A stretch of 8,915 nt of DNA, taken from positions 1 to 8,915 of the forward strand of contig JBBSGD010000070.1 of NCBI GenBank assembly GCA_038254435.1, read 5' to 3'. Positions within the stretch are counted from its first letter, which is position 1, and the number at the start of each line of letters is the position of its first letter. Both the position numbers and the translations under genes were made by a program. Source of the stretch: JBBSGD01 sp038254435. GTDB lineage: Bacteria > Actinomycetota > CADDZG01 > WHSQ01. This document shows positions 1-7,807 of the stretch, in pieces. The notes under the pieces are model-generated. The model was not told the origin of the DNA. It saw only the letters and a list, made by a program, of their open reading frames with translations, and ran no database searches.

Positions 1-413
1 CCGAGTGCGTTGACGATCGCGCCGACGACGATGGCTATGAGGATTGCAAAAAGAGGCACGAGGAAACCGTTGATGACCCCGGCACCGCGAGCCATCCGCC
101 CGGCCGTGTAGCCGCCCCACAAATATGCGAGGAGCTGGGCGATGACCAGCCCGATGCCCGCGCCTACGCCGGCATTGACGATCTTGCCGGCGGTCAGATC
201 GCTCTGGCTATAGCCGAAGTGAGTGAGGACCCCGACGAGGATGGCGGAGATCAACACGAGCGCACCCAGGGCGACCACTACGCCCGTGAGCACAGACCCC
301 AGTGACACTCCGCCCCGAGCGCGGATCGGCACCCGCCGTTCGACTTGCCCGGCGGGCATCGTGCCCGTCCGGGTCCCGGCGCCGCTTTCGTCCTGCTTCT
401 TGCGTCCGAACAC
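1..413 (-). CDS. Small multi-pass membrane protein, partial (3' end off window)
   Basis: The reading frame starts at GTG (413, minus strand) and stays open to the left edge, giving 137 residues with no stop. A good ribosome binding site, AAGGGGG, lies about 6 nt upstream of the GTG and supports this start. The first ~35 residues are charged and probably cytoplasmic (begins VFGRKKQDESG). Three hydrophobic stretches follow: about residues 38-62 (LGSVLTGVVVALGALVLISA...), 74-98 (a Gly/Ala-rich helix ending LLAYLWGGYTAGRMARG) and 108-135 (INGFLVPLFAILIAIVVGAI). The Gly-Tyr-Thr-Ala-Gly-Arg-x-Ala-Arg-Gly then Asn-Gly pattern between the second and third helices resembles small uncharacterised actinobacterial and Firmicutes membrane proteins of the YrzE/TIGR04086 kind, but this is recall and not a search. 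No enzymatic motif is visible. It is transcribed divergently from the cDPG gene pair, so a functional link is possible but unproven. Confidence 0.72.
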   Translation of the reverse strand, partial: MFGRKKQDESGAGTRTGTMPAGQVERRVPIRARGGVSLGSVLTGVVVALGALVLISAILVGVLTHFGYSQSDLTAGKIVNAGVGAGIGLVIAQLLAYLWGGYTAGRMARGAGVINGFLVPLFAILIAIVVGAIVNAL

Positions 414-519
414 TGTCGGCCCCCTTGCGTAGGTTTTCTGCCAGACCAATCTATTAGGATTCCCCCAGCGGCGCTCGCTAACCTTTGGCGCGCCATTCCC
501 GGCTGAGGGGACGCCTCAC
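414..519. promoter_or_regulatory. Divergent intergenic promoter region
   Basis: About 106 nt separate the divergent membrane-protein gene from the cDPG synthetase gene, so both promoters should lie here. The stretch 441-460 is locally AT-rich. On the plus strand TAGGAT (455-460) is an acceptable -10 hexamer for the synthetase operon, about 60 nt before its proposed start. No convincing -35 box sits at the right distance. A minus-strand TAATAG in the same AT-rich patch could serve the other gene. The assignment rests on gene arrangement more than on box quality. Confidence 0.35.
504..518 (+). promoter_or_regulatory. SD within a small hairpin before the ATT start
   Basis: TGAGG (504-508) and CCTCA (514-518) form a perfect 5-bp inverted repeat with a 5-nt loop. 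The Shine-Dalgarno-like GAGGGG (505-510) lies partly in the left arm and ends 9 nt before the ATT at 520. In RNA this hairpin could partly mask the ribosome binding site. The stem is short and could be chance. Confidence 0.35.
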
Positions 520-1893
520 ATTCGCTATCTCGTCATCGTCGACGGAGAGCACTACCCGCCTGTGGTCTCCTCGGCCATCGACAGCCTGACGGCACGCGGC
601 CACGAGGTCGTGAGCGCAGTCCTGGTGGGGGGCCGGGAGAAGCTCCCCGAGGGGGGCGTGCACGCCTACGGCAAGGTTCCGGTCCGGACGGGGCCCGACC
701 CTCGGGTCGTTCTTCACCATGCGCTCATCGAGCTGCACCCCGACGAGGTCCTCGACCTCTCCGACGAGCCCGTTCTCGACTACCGCGCACGCCACGAGCT
801 TGCCGCCGTGGCGCTGTACGCGGGCATTCCCTATGCGGGTGCCGACTTTCGCTTCACGCCGCCGCCACGCCCCCAGCTGTGCTCTGCGGCCTCGATCGCG
901 GTGGCCGGGACTGGAAAGAGAACCGGCAAGACCGCGGTTGCCGGCTTCGTGGCTCGAGCTCTGGCGCGTGCCGGGCGCCGGCCGGTTGTGGTGGCGATGG
1001 GCCGGGGAGGTCCTGAGGAGCCCGAGGTCCTGCCCGGCGGGGACATGGCGCTCGCCCCCGGCGACCTCCTCGCCCTCGCCGACGCGGGCAAGCACGCGGC
1101 CTCTGACTACATCGAGGACGCCGTCCTCGCACGTGTCCCGACGGTCGGCTGCCGCCGCTGCGGAGGAGGCCTTGCGGGGGGCGTGGAGATTTCCAACGTG
1201 GCGCAGGGGATCGAGGTCGCAAACTCACTCGGCGGCGACATGATGCTGCTCGAGGGGTCGGGTTCGGCCCTTCCACCCGCCCATGCGGACGCGACCATCC
1301 TCGTAGTTCCGGCGGCGATACCCCAGGAGTACATAGAGGGGTATTTCGGGCCTTTCCGGTTGTTGCTTGCAGACTTCGTAGTTGTTACTATGTGTGAGTA
1401 CCCCTTCGGTACTCCCTCCCAGGTCTCTTCGCTCGTTCGCCGTATCCGTGCTGCTTACCGCCCGGAGGCATCCGACCGAAACCCGGAGGAGCTCCAAGTG
1501 GTGCGCACCGTGTTTTTGCCAACTCCCATCCGTCCCGTGGCCGGTGCCTCGGTGTTCGTGGCAACGACCGCTCCGGAGGCGGCCGGGAACTCCATTCGAC
1601 GTCATCTGGAGGCTGAACACGGCTGCCGGGTGACGGGGATCAGTCATTCCCTCTCGGACCGGAGCCGGCTTCAAGAGGAGCTAGACGGAATCGGCCAGAG
1701 GGCGGAAGTTCTGCTCTGCGAGATCAAGGCTGCAGCGATCGATGTCGCAACCAGGCGGGCGCTGCACGAGGGGCTCGAAGTGGTCTACATGGACAATATT
1801 CCGCACGGCATAGACGGGGACGACATGGTGGCTGGAGTGGACGCCGTTGCGCGGCTCGCGGACGAGCGCTTCGCGGGGGCGGTCACGGCGTGA
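520..1893 (+). CDS. cpgS: Cyclic 2,3-diphosphoglycerate synthetase homologue
   Basis: The family enzyme (EC 6.5.1.9) uses ATP to cyclise 2,3-bisphosphoglycerate to cyclic 2,3-diphosphoglycerate, a cytoplasmic solute of thermophilic methanogens. Starting at ATT 520 the product is 457 residues, close to the roughly 460 usual for the family. The N-terminus then reads MRYLVIVDGEHYPPVV, including the expected DGEHYPP signature (residues 8-14). The first ordinary start, GTG 562, would remove it. No ATG, GTG or TTG occurs in frame between the upstream stop (430-432) and 562, so ATT is the best choice, served by GAGGGG 9 nt upstream. A nucleotide-binding P-loop-like motif GTGKRTGKT is at residues 130-138; its Gly spacing deviates from the classical Walker A. 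A CRRCGGG motif follows near residue 211, then GGDMMLLEGSGSALPP around 239-254. The frame is intact. The stop overlaps the GTG of the kinase gene, so the two are probably translationally coupled. Family assignment is from recognised motifs; the activity in this organism is inferred. Confidence 0.85.
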   Translation: MRYLVIVDGEHYPPVVSSAIDSLTARGHEVVSAVLVGGREKLPEGGVHAYGKVPVRTGPDPRVVLHHALIELHPDEVLDLSDEPVLDYRARHELAAVALYAGIPYAGADFRFTPPPRPQLCSAASIAVAGTGKRTGKTAVAGFVARALARAGRRPVVVAMGRGGPEEPEVLPGGDMALAPGDLLALADAGKHAASDYIEDAVLARVPTVGCRRCGGGLAGGVEISNVAQGIEVANSLGGDMMLLEGSGSALPPAHADATILVVPAAIPQEYIEGYFGPFRLLLADFVVVTMCEYPFGTPSQVSSLVRRIRAAYRPEASDRNPEELQVVRTVFLPTPIRPVAGASVFVATTAPEAAGNSIRRHLEAEHGCRVTGISHSLSDRSRLQEELDGIGQRAEVLLCEIKAAAIDVATRRALHEGLEVVYMDNIPHGIDGDDMVAGVDAVARLADERFAGAVTA

Positions 1894-2885
1894 ACGAGAA
1901 GCGCCGCCGGCAAGTCTTCGATGTCGAACGCGAGCATGGGCTTCCTTTCTCCAAGGGTCTTACGGCCTCGTCGCTGATGGTGACCGGGCTCAGCCCCGTT
2001 ATCTCGTACCAGATCGCGAACCGCGTCGAGGAAGAGTTGGTTGCGGCGGGTGAGCGCATGGTTCCCGAGGTGCAGGTGCAAGAGATAACGCTCGAGGTGC
2101 TGCGCAGAGAAGCGGGCGACAAGTTCGCGGAAGCGTTTATCAAGTGGCAGTCGGTGTCCGAGCTCGACATTCCCATCATCGTCCTCATTGGAGGAGCAAC
2201 AGGCGTTGGAAAATCTACGATCGCTACCCAGCTCGCGACAAGGCTCGGCATAACGCGCGTGGTGTCAACCGACGCAGTGCGCGAGGTGCTTCGCAGCGCG
2301 CTAACTCCCGCTATGTTCCCAAGCCTTTACGCGTCATCCTTCGAAGCCGATGACGCAGTGCGTCAGCCGATACCGCATTCCGCGGATCGGCTCATCATCG
2401 GGTTCCGCGAGCAGGCTGCCGCGGTTTCGGTTGGGGCGCAAGCGCTTATCGACAGGGCCATCGCGGAGGGGACGGATCTCATCCTCGAGGGTGCGCATCT
2501 GGTGCCGGGCTTTCTCGAACGGGTGGAAACGCATCGGGCGGCGATTGTTCCGCTGCTGGTGGTCGTCGAGGACGAGGATCTTCACCGCAGCCACTTCTTT
2601 CGCCGAGCGCGCGACGTCGGACAGCGGCCCGGAGACCGCTATCTCAAGAACTTCCGCAAGATCCGCCGGCTGCAGAAGTACATGGTGTCCTCGGCGCTCA
2701 TGCGCCAGGTGCCCGTGATCCACCACTACGACCTCGACACGACTTTGTCGGAGCTGATCAGTCACGTGATCGACAAGGCTCTTAGAACTGGGGGAGAGGT
2801 CGTCGAAGAGGGGCGGGCCGATGCGCCTGCCACACGAGAGGTGGAGGTCGTAGGCGCAAGCAGCAGAAATGAGCAGTCTCCATGA
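1890..2885 (+). CDS. pgk2: 2-phosphoglycerate kinase homologue (ATP-cone + P-loop kinase)
   Basis: The archaeal enzyme (EC 2.7.2.16) phosphorylates 2-phosphoglycerate with ATP to 2,3-bisphosphoglycerate, the substrate of the synthetase encoded just upstream. The GTG start overlaps the upstream TGA by 4 nt (GTGA), a typical coupled operon junction. The 331-residue product has an N-terminal ATP-cone-like domain (about residues 10-90, with PFSKGLTASSLMVTGLSP near the start). A P-loop kinase domain follows: Walker A GATGVGKST at 102-110, STDAVREVLR at 126-135, the acidic strand DLILEGAHLVPG at 196-207, and an Arg/Lys-rich lid segment RRARDVGQRPGDRYLKNFRKIRR at about 238-260 (split here as RRARDVGQRP and GDRYLKNFRKIRR). 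The last ~30 residues are Glu/Ala-rich and probably disordered. This two-domain architecture is that of archaeal 2-phosphoglycerate kinases. The neighbour relationship is the strongest argument for the specific substrate; related P-loop kinases without this context could act on something else. Confidence 0.87.
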   Translation: MNEKRRRQVFDVEREHGLPFSKGLTASSLMVTGLSPVISYQIANRVEEELVAAGERMVPEVQVQEITLEVLRREAGDKFAEAFIKWQSVSELDIPIIVLIGGATGVGKSTIATQLATRLGITRVVSTDAVREVLRSALTPAMFPSLYASSFEADDAVRQPIPHSADRLIIGFREQAAAVSVGAQALIDRAIAEGTDLILEGAHLVPGFLERVETHRAAIVPLLVVVEDEDLHRSHFFRRARDVGQRPGDRYLKNFRKIRRLQKYMVSSALMRQVPVIHHYDLDTTLSELISHVIDKALRTGGEVVEEGRADAPATREVEVVGASSRNEQSP

Positions 2886-2899
2886 CGTGGTCGCGTGAC

Positions 2900-3190
2900 G
2901 CTGGCAACACGCTATGCTTTACAAGGTCGCAGGCCATTCTCTCGGCTGAGGCGGGGGTGGGGCACAGTCTCTGAGCTCTTGAGAGGCCTCGACGACATTT
3001 CGACCGACGGCCTTCGATCGCTGGCCTGCATCCGCAAGCTCCATGTCGAGACAGCGACCATGCCGGCAAGGTTTTCGAGTCGTTGATCAAACACCCGGTT
3101 ATCGACGCGGGATGTGACAAGTTCTCAAGTAACTGGGCTGAGGCGAAGCCGGATCTCGGCGAGCCGACGCCCTCTATGCAGGAGGCATAA
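2900..3190 (+). pseudogene. talC: Decayed TalC-type transaldolase (C-terminal remnant)
   Basis: Three adjoining coding segments match, in order, the C-terminal half of TalC/fructose-6-phosphate aldolase-type transaldolases. Segment A (2900-2959) reads DAGNTLCFTRSQAILSAEAG then V, like the family NVTLCFS..QALLAAEAGA. One extra G in the G run at 2959-2962 shifts the frame. Segment B (2961-3065) reads GTVSELLRGLDDISTDGLRS then LACIRKLH, like VSPFVGRLDDI..DG, and joins directly to VETATMP, like DVATVP; about 20-25 family residues are missing between. One base lost around 3066-3068 shifts the frame again. Segment C (3068-3190) reads KVFESLIKHPVIDAGCDKF then SSNW, like the hallmark KV.E.L.KHPLTD.G...F..DW, and ends at TAA. 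The N-terminal half with the Schiff-base lysine is absent. Segments B and C keep a coding-type codon-position GC gradient (about 61/45/77% and 58/45/72%), counted by hand. In B. subtilis a talC-type gene is also near rho. Sequencing error alone would not explain the missing parts. Confidence 0.72.
3175..3189 (+). promoter_or_regulatory. rho ribosome binding site in the loop of a perfect hairpin
   Basis: AGGAGG (3180-3185) lies 8 nt before the rho GTG, a strong and well-spaced Shine-Dalgarno. It sits in a perfect palindrome: TATGC (3175-3179), loop AGGAG (3180-3184), GCATA (3185-3189). The stem would present AGGAG in a 5-nt loop. The last codons of the talC remnant (ATG CAG GAG GCA TAA) are the same bases, so the site doubles as the remnant's end. 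Confidence 0.6.
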
Positions 3191-3193
3191 CAG

Positions 3194-4966
<1,773 letters not shown>

Positions 4967-4967
4967 C

Positions 4968-5228
4968 ATGAAGCAAGGAATTCACCCCGACTACGTTGAG
5001 ACGCACGTCACCTGTTCGTGCGGCAACACCTTCGTGACGCGCTCGACCAAGTCCGAGATGCACGTCGAGCTGTGCAACCAGTGCCATCCCTTCTATACAG
5101 GCAAGCAGAAGCTGGTCGACACCGGTGGCCGCGTCGAGCGCTTCCAGCGCAAATACGCGGGGCGGCAAACCGGCGGCAAGAAGACCGCCAAGGCCGGGGC
5201 CGCGCAGGTGCCTGCCGAGCGAGCCTAG
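4968..5228 (+). CDS. rpmE: 50S ribosomal protein L31 (zinc-binding form)
   Basis: L31 is a large-subunit protein located at the bridge between ribosomal subunits. The 86-residue product begins MKQGIHPDYVETHVTCSCGN, the classical L31 start. Four cysteines (C16, C18, C36, C39, in CSC and CNQC) make the zinc ribbon, so this is the zinc-containing (C+) paralogue type, often replaced by a C- form under zinc limitation. HPFYTGKQKLVDTGGRVERF (residues 40-59) is the conserved core. The last ~20 residues are a Lys/Ala-rich tail, somewhat longer than in the ~70-residue enteric protein. The ATG is 1 nt after the rho stop, with AAAGGGG ending 6 nt upstream. rho-rpmE linkage is widespread in bacteria. Confidence 0.97.
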   Translation: MKQGIHPDYVETHVTCSCGNTFVTRSTKSEMHVELCNQCHPFYTGKQKLVDTGGRVERFQRKYAGRQTGGKKTAKAGAAQVPAERA

Positions 5229-5255
5229 AGCTCCGCCGGATAACGGATAGCGGGC

Positions 5256-6302
5256 ATGGCAGACGACGGGGGGAAGCCGCATTCGCACCTCCACCCCCGG
5301 CCCTCGATAGGGGGTCAGGCGGTCCTCGAGGGTGTCATGATGCGGGGACCTCGGTCGTGGTCGGTCGCTTGTCGCAAGCCCGACAAGACGATCGCCGTGG
5401 AGCAGCACCCCTTACCGACGATTGCCGAGCAGCACCCCTGGCTCAAGAAGCCGCTGGCGCGCGGCTGCCTTGTCCTCGGCGAGTCTCTTGCGATCGGGAC
5501 CAAGGCCCTGAAGATCTCGGCGAAGCACGCTCTCGACGAGACCGACGAGACCGACGAGACCGACGAGACGCATGTGGAGGATGGGGACACGCGGAGGGGC
5601 CGGGAGGCCCAGCCCGCGCTGACGGACCGCCAGCTCGGCTCGACTCTTGCCGTGGCGATGGTCGTGTTCTCGATAGTGTTCATCGCGTTGCCGGTTCTCG
5701 GCACGAAGCTGATCGAGAATCTCGCCGGGAACGCGCTGCTCGATCGCCCGCTGCTGTTCAACATCATCGAGGGGTCCCTGCGCATCGGCTTGTTCGTCGG
5801 CTACCTGCTGTTGATCTCGATGTTCAGCGACATCCGGCGGGTGTTCCAGTACCACGGCGCCGAGCACAAGACGATCTACGCTTACGAGAATGGTGACGCG
5901 CTCGTGCCCGCGGAGATTGACAACAACTACCCGACCCTGCACGTGCGCTGCGGCACCAACTTCCTTTTCATAGTTCTGTTCCTGACGATCATTGCCAACT
6001 TCGTCATCGACTTGATAGTGGGTGGCCCGTTGCTGCCGCGCATTCTCATCCGCTTGCTGGCGATTCCTCTGCTCGCGGGTCTCTCGTACGAAGCGATCAA
6101 GGTGGCCTCCAAGAACGAGGAGTCGCTGGCCTTTCGCATCACGATGCTGCCGGGTCTCGCTCTCCAGAGGATCACCACCAAGCCCCCGACCCTCGCTCAG
6201 ATAGAGGTGGCCATCGTCGCCATGGAGGCGGTAGACCCGGCCAAGAGCCCCCAACCGGCACGCGAGGCCGGCGGCAGCTCGCCCGAGGCGCCGGTCTCCT
6301 GA
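5256..6302 (+). CDS. DUF1385 family membrane protein (YqhQ-type)
   Basis: The 348-residue protein belongs to the DUF1385 family, whose biochemical role is not known to me. The N-terminus carries the family motif GGQAVLEGVMMRG at residues 19-31. The central and C-terminal part has the other hallmarks, YHGAEHKTI at 199-207 and HVRCGTNF at 229-236; their conserved His, Glu and Cys residues suggest a metal or catalytic site. Four hydrophobic segments are visible at about 128-150, 167-190, 234-254 and 258-278, so it is an integral membrane protein. Residues 94-105 are a DET x4 acidic repeat in the linker before the first helix. The C-terminal ~20 residues are Pro/Ala/Ser-rich. It begins 27 nt after rpmE with only a weak ribosome binding site, consistent with read-through from the rho-rpmE unit. 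Genes of this family often lie between rpmE and prfA in Gram-positive and related genomes, as here. Confidence 0.9.
   Translation: MADDGGKPHSHLHPRPSIGGQAVLEGVMMRGPRSWSVACRKPDKTIAVEQHPLPTIAEQHPWLKKPLARGCLVLGESLAIGTKALKISAKHALDETDETDETDETHVEDGDTRRGREAQPALTDRQLGSTLAVAMVVFSIVFIALPVLGTKLIENLAGNALLDRPLLFNIIEGSLRIGLFVGYLLLISMFSDIRRVFQYHGAEHKTIYAYENGDALVPAEIDNNYPTLHVRCGTNFLFIVLFLTIIANFVIDLIVGGPLLPRILIRLLAIPLLAGLSYEAIKVASKNEESLAFRITMLPGLALQRITTKPPTLAQIEVAIVAMEAVDPAKSPQPAREAGGSSPEAPVS
5535..5570 (+). repeat. 9-bp tandem repeat (4 units) encoding DET x4
   Basis: The unit GACGAGACC occurs at 5535, 5544 and 5553, with a fourth copy at 5562 differing only in its last base. It encodes Asp-Glu-Thr four times in the DUF1385 protein. 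The near-perfect identity marks it as a young in-frame minisatellite that may vary in length between strains. Confidence 0.92.
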
Positions 6303-6323
6303 CCGCGAGGCTCGGCGCCGGCA

Positions 6324-6370
6324 AGGTTGGTGCAATGACCCACGCTCAAGGTAGGTAGGTGCGTCAACCT
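6324..6370. repeat. Imperfect inverted repeat between convergent genes
   Basis: AGGTTGGTGCA (6324-6334) can pair with TGCGTCAACCT (6360-6370) over 11 positions with two G-U wobbles and a 25-nt loop. It lies between the convergent ends of the DUF1385 gene and the peptidase gene, where a bidirectional terminator would be expected. There is no U-run after either arm and the loop is long, so an intrinsic terminator is doubtful. In a genome with Rho, termination here may be Rho-dependent. The loop also holds a short GGTA tandem (6350-6360). Confidence 0.3.
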
Positions 6371-6409
6371 GGCAACGCGCGATTCAACGACGGCGCCCAC
6401 AGCAACGTC

Positions 6410-7807
6410 TCACCGCTCGATTCCGTAGCGCGCCAGCACCCGGGGAGCGTGGGGAAAGATCGTCGACATCGCAGTCACGAAGTCTCGTGGAGTGGCTATC
6501 GAGTAAGCGTTGGTGGCCGCGTAGTAGCGCAGCGCGCAATCCACTTTGGATACCGGCCCCAACGCGGCCAGGGCCTGGACGCCCTGTGTGTAGACGCCCG
6601 CGAAGTAGTCACGGTCCGAATGCCTCTGCCAGTAGTGCATGCCCGAGGTGAGATGGCTCTTCCCGTCCGGGGGGACGCGCAGCGAGCGGAAGTAGGGCAG
6701 GTCGCCGTCCTCGCGGGCGCCAACCCACGACGCCAGGGACTCGTCCAGCCACGGGCTGGTCGCCTGATCGTTGCCCACGAGCGAGTAGAACCACTGGTGG
6801 CCGGCCTCGTGGCTCGTCGTTCGGGCGAGGCTGCTTGCGCCCTGGAAGACCATGTTCGGGTACTCGATGCCCGTTCCGCCCAGGGTGGGAGCGATGACGA
6901 GGTTGAAGGTCGGCCACGGGTAGGGGCCGTAGCGCGTGGCGAGGTGCCCGAGGGATGACTCCAGCTTGCGGAGGAACGCTCTTGCAGTGACGCCCAGGCT
7001 CCGGTCGACGCCGACGGTCACGCGCACGGGATCGGGCAGGTGAAGGATCTCGTGCGCGAGCTTGAACCTGCCTGCCGCCAGTGCGAAATCCCGCACCGCC
7101 TCGGCCCGCCACAGATGCGGGCCCGACTTCTTGCCCGTCGCCAGGACGCGCGTGCCTCCGGCCGCGTGGATCCTCACCGTGAAGTCCGCAGTGGGAGAGG
7201 TAGACGTCTCTCCCAGCAAGGTCGTCGGGGGATCGGTGACCCAGCCCGTGTCGGGGTTCCACGCGAGAAGCGGGAAGAACGAGCCGAGCCGGAGCGCGCC
7301 GCCGCCGGCCGACAGGCGATCGAGGACCGGGCCGGGCAAGCGCAAGGTGAACGGCATCGACACGCGTACAACTTCGCCCGGAGCGAGGGTGCGCCCCAAC
7401 CGCACAACGAGGGTAGTGGGGTTGGGCCTGTGCGACTGAAGTGTCCGGGCGCCCTGGGTCACGGGCCCGGCCGCCAGGTGAGCGCCCTCCGAGGCCTGGA
7501 GCGGACCGTTTGGCCACAGGCGAAAGATCAGGCGACTCGTCGGCTTGCTCGGGCGGAAGGCGACTGCCTCTCGCCCGGTGACGGGCTTGCCCGGCGCCGG
7601 GAGCTCGAGCGACATCTTGTAGCGCGGCCGCTGCGGGTCCGGCTTCGCGTAGGCGGGGGGATTGGTACAGGGGTCCGCAGCCGGTGCGGGCGAAGATCGA
7701 CCACTCGGGCTCGAGGAGACGTGGCCACCGGACGAGGACGCCGAGCAAGCCGGCAGCGCCAGCAACAGGGCCACGATTGCCCCGGCCGGCCGCAGAGCGT
7801 GTCGCAT
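6410..7807 (-). CDS. M1-type zinc metallopeptidase, predicted lipoprotein
   Basis: The 465-residue protein resembles M1 (gluzincin) aminopeptidases, which remove N-terminal residues from peptides. I chose ATG 7807 because it places a clear lipoprotein signal at the N-terminus: MRHALRPAG, a hydrophobic run, and lipobox LPAC with Cys21 as the lipidation site. A Ser/Gly/Pro-rich tether (22-47) follows, so the mature enzyme should be anchored on the outer face of the cytoplasmic membrane. The N-terminal ~240 residues form the beta-rich M1 domain. GTGIEYPN (311-318) stands at the place of the exopeptidase GAMEN motif. The zinc site HEAGH (333-337) with Glu356 fits HExxH-x18-E exactly. Tyr406 in YTQGVQAL matches the catalytic tyrosine region. 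The protein is shorter than most M1 enzymes (600-900) and ends soon after the catalytic domain. It runs against its neighbours and interrupts the rpmE/DUF1385-prfA row. Substrate unknown. Confidence 0.88.
   Translation of the reverse strand: MRHALRPAGAIVALLLALPACSASSSGGHVSSSPSGRSSPAPAADPCTNPPAYAKPDPQRPRYKMSLELPAPGKPVTGREAVAFRPSKPTSRLIFRLWPNGPLQASEGAHLAAGPVTQGARTLQSHRPNPTTLVVRLGRTLAPGEVVRVSMPFTLRLPGPVLDRLSAGGGALRLGSFFPLLAWNPDTGWVTDPPTTLLGETSTSPTADFTVRIHAAGGTRVLATGKKSGPHLWRAEAVRDFALAAGRFKLAHEILHLPDPVRVTVGVDRSLGVTARAFLRKLESSLGHLATRYGPYPWPTFNLVIAPTLGGTGIEYPNMVFQGASSLARTTSHEAGHQWFYSLVGNDQATSPWLDESLASWVGAREDGDLPYFRSLRVPPDGKSHLTSGMHYWQRHSDRDYFAGVYTQGVQALAALGPVSKVDCALRYYAATNAYSIATPRDFVTAMSTIFPHAPRVLARYGIER

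Noticed and set aside
562..1893. GTG 562 as the start of the cDPG synthetase
   Set aside because: It would discard the conserved DGEHYPP segment that is encoded directly upstream in the same frame.
2913..2918. TATGCT as a -10 box for a rho promoter
   Set aside because: It lies in the best TalC-matching segment (codons for Leu-Cys-Phe) and has no -35 box at a suitable distance.
2895..3086. A 63-codon plus-strand ORF starting at GTG 2895
   Set aside because: It is one frame of the talC remnant: its middle matches TalC, but its beginning and last codons are out of the TalC frame. No ribosome binding site supports its start.
3083..3190. A rhoL-like 35-codon leader ORF (TTG 3083 to TAA 3190) ending 3 nt before rho
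   Set aside because: Its sequence is the KHP...F..NW end of TalC, and the reading frame continues upstream of the TTG, so it is better read as the pseudogene's 3' end. Translation of it as a leader is not excluded.
5412..6335. A 307-codon minus-strand ORF opposite the DUF1385 gene
   Set aside because: Its composition is Arg/Gln/Asp-rich shadow coding, while the plus frame carries clear DUF1385 motifs and membrane helices.
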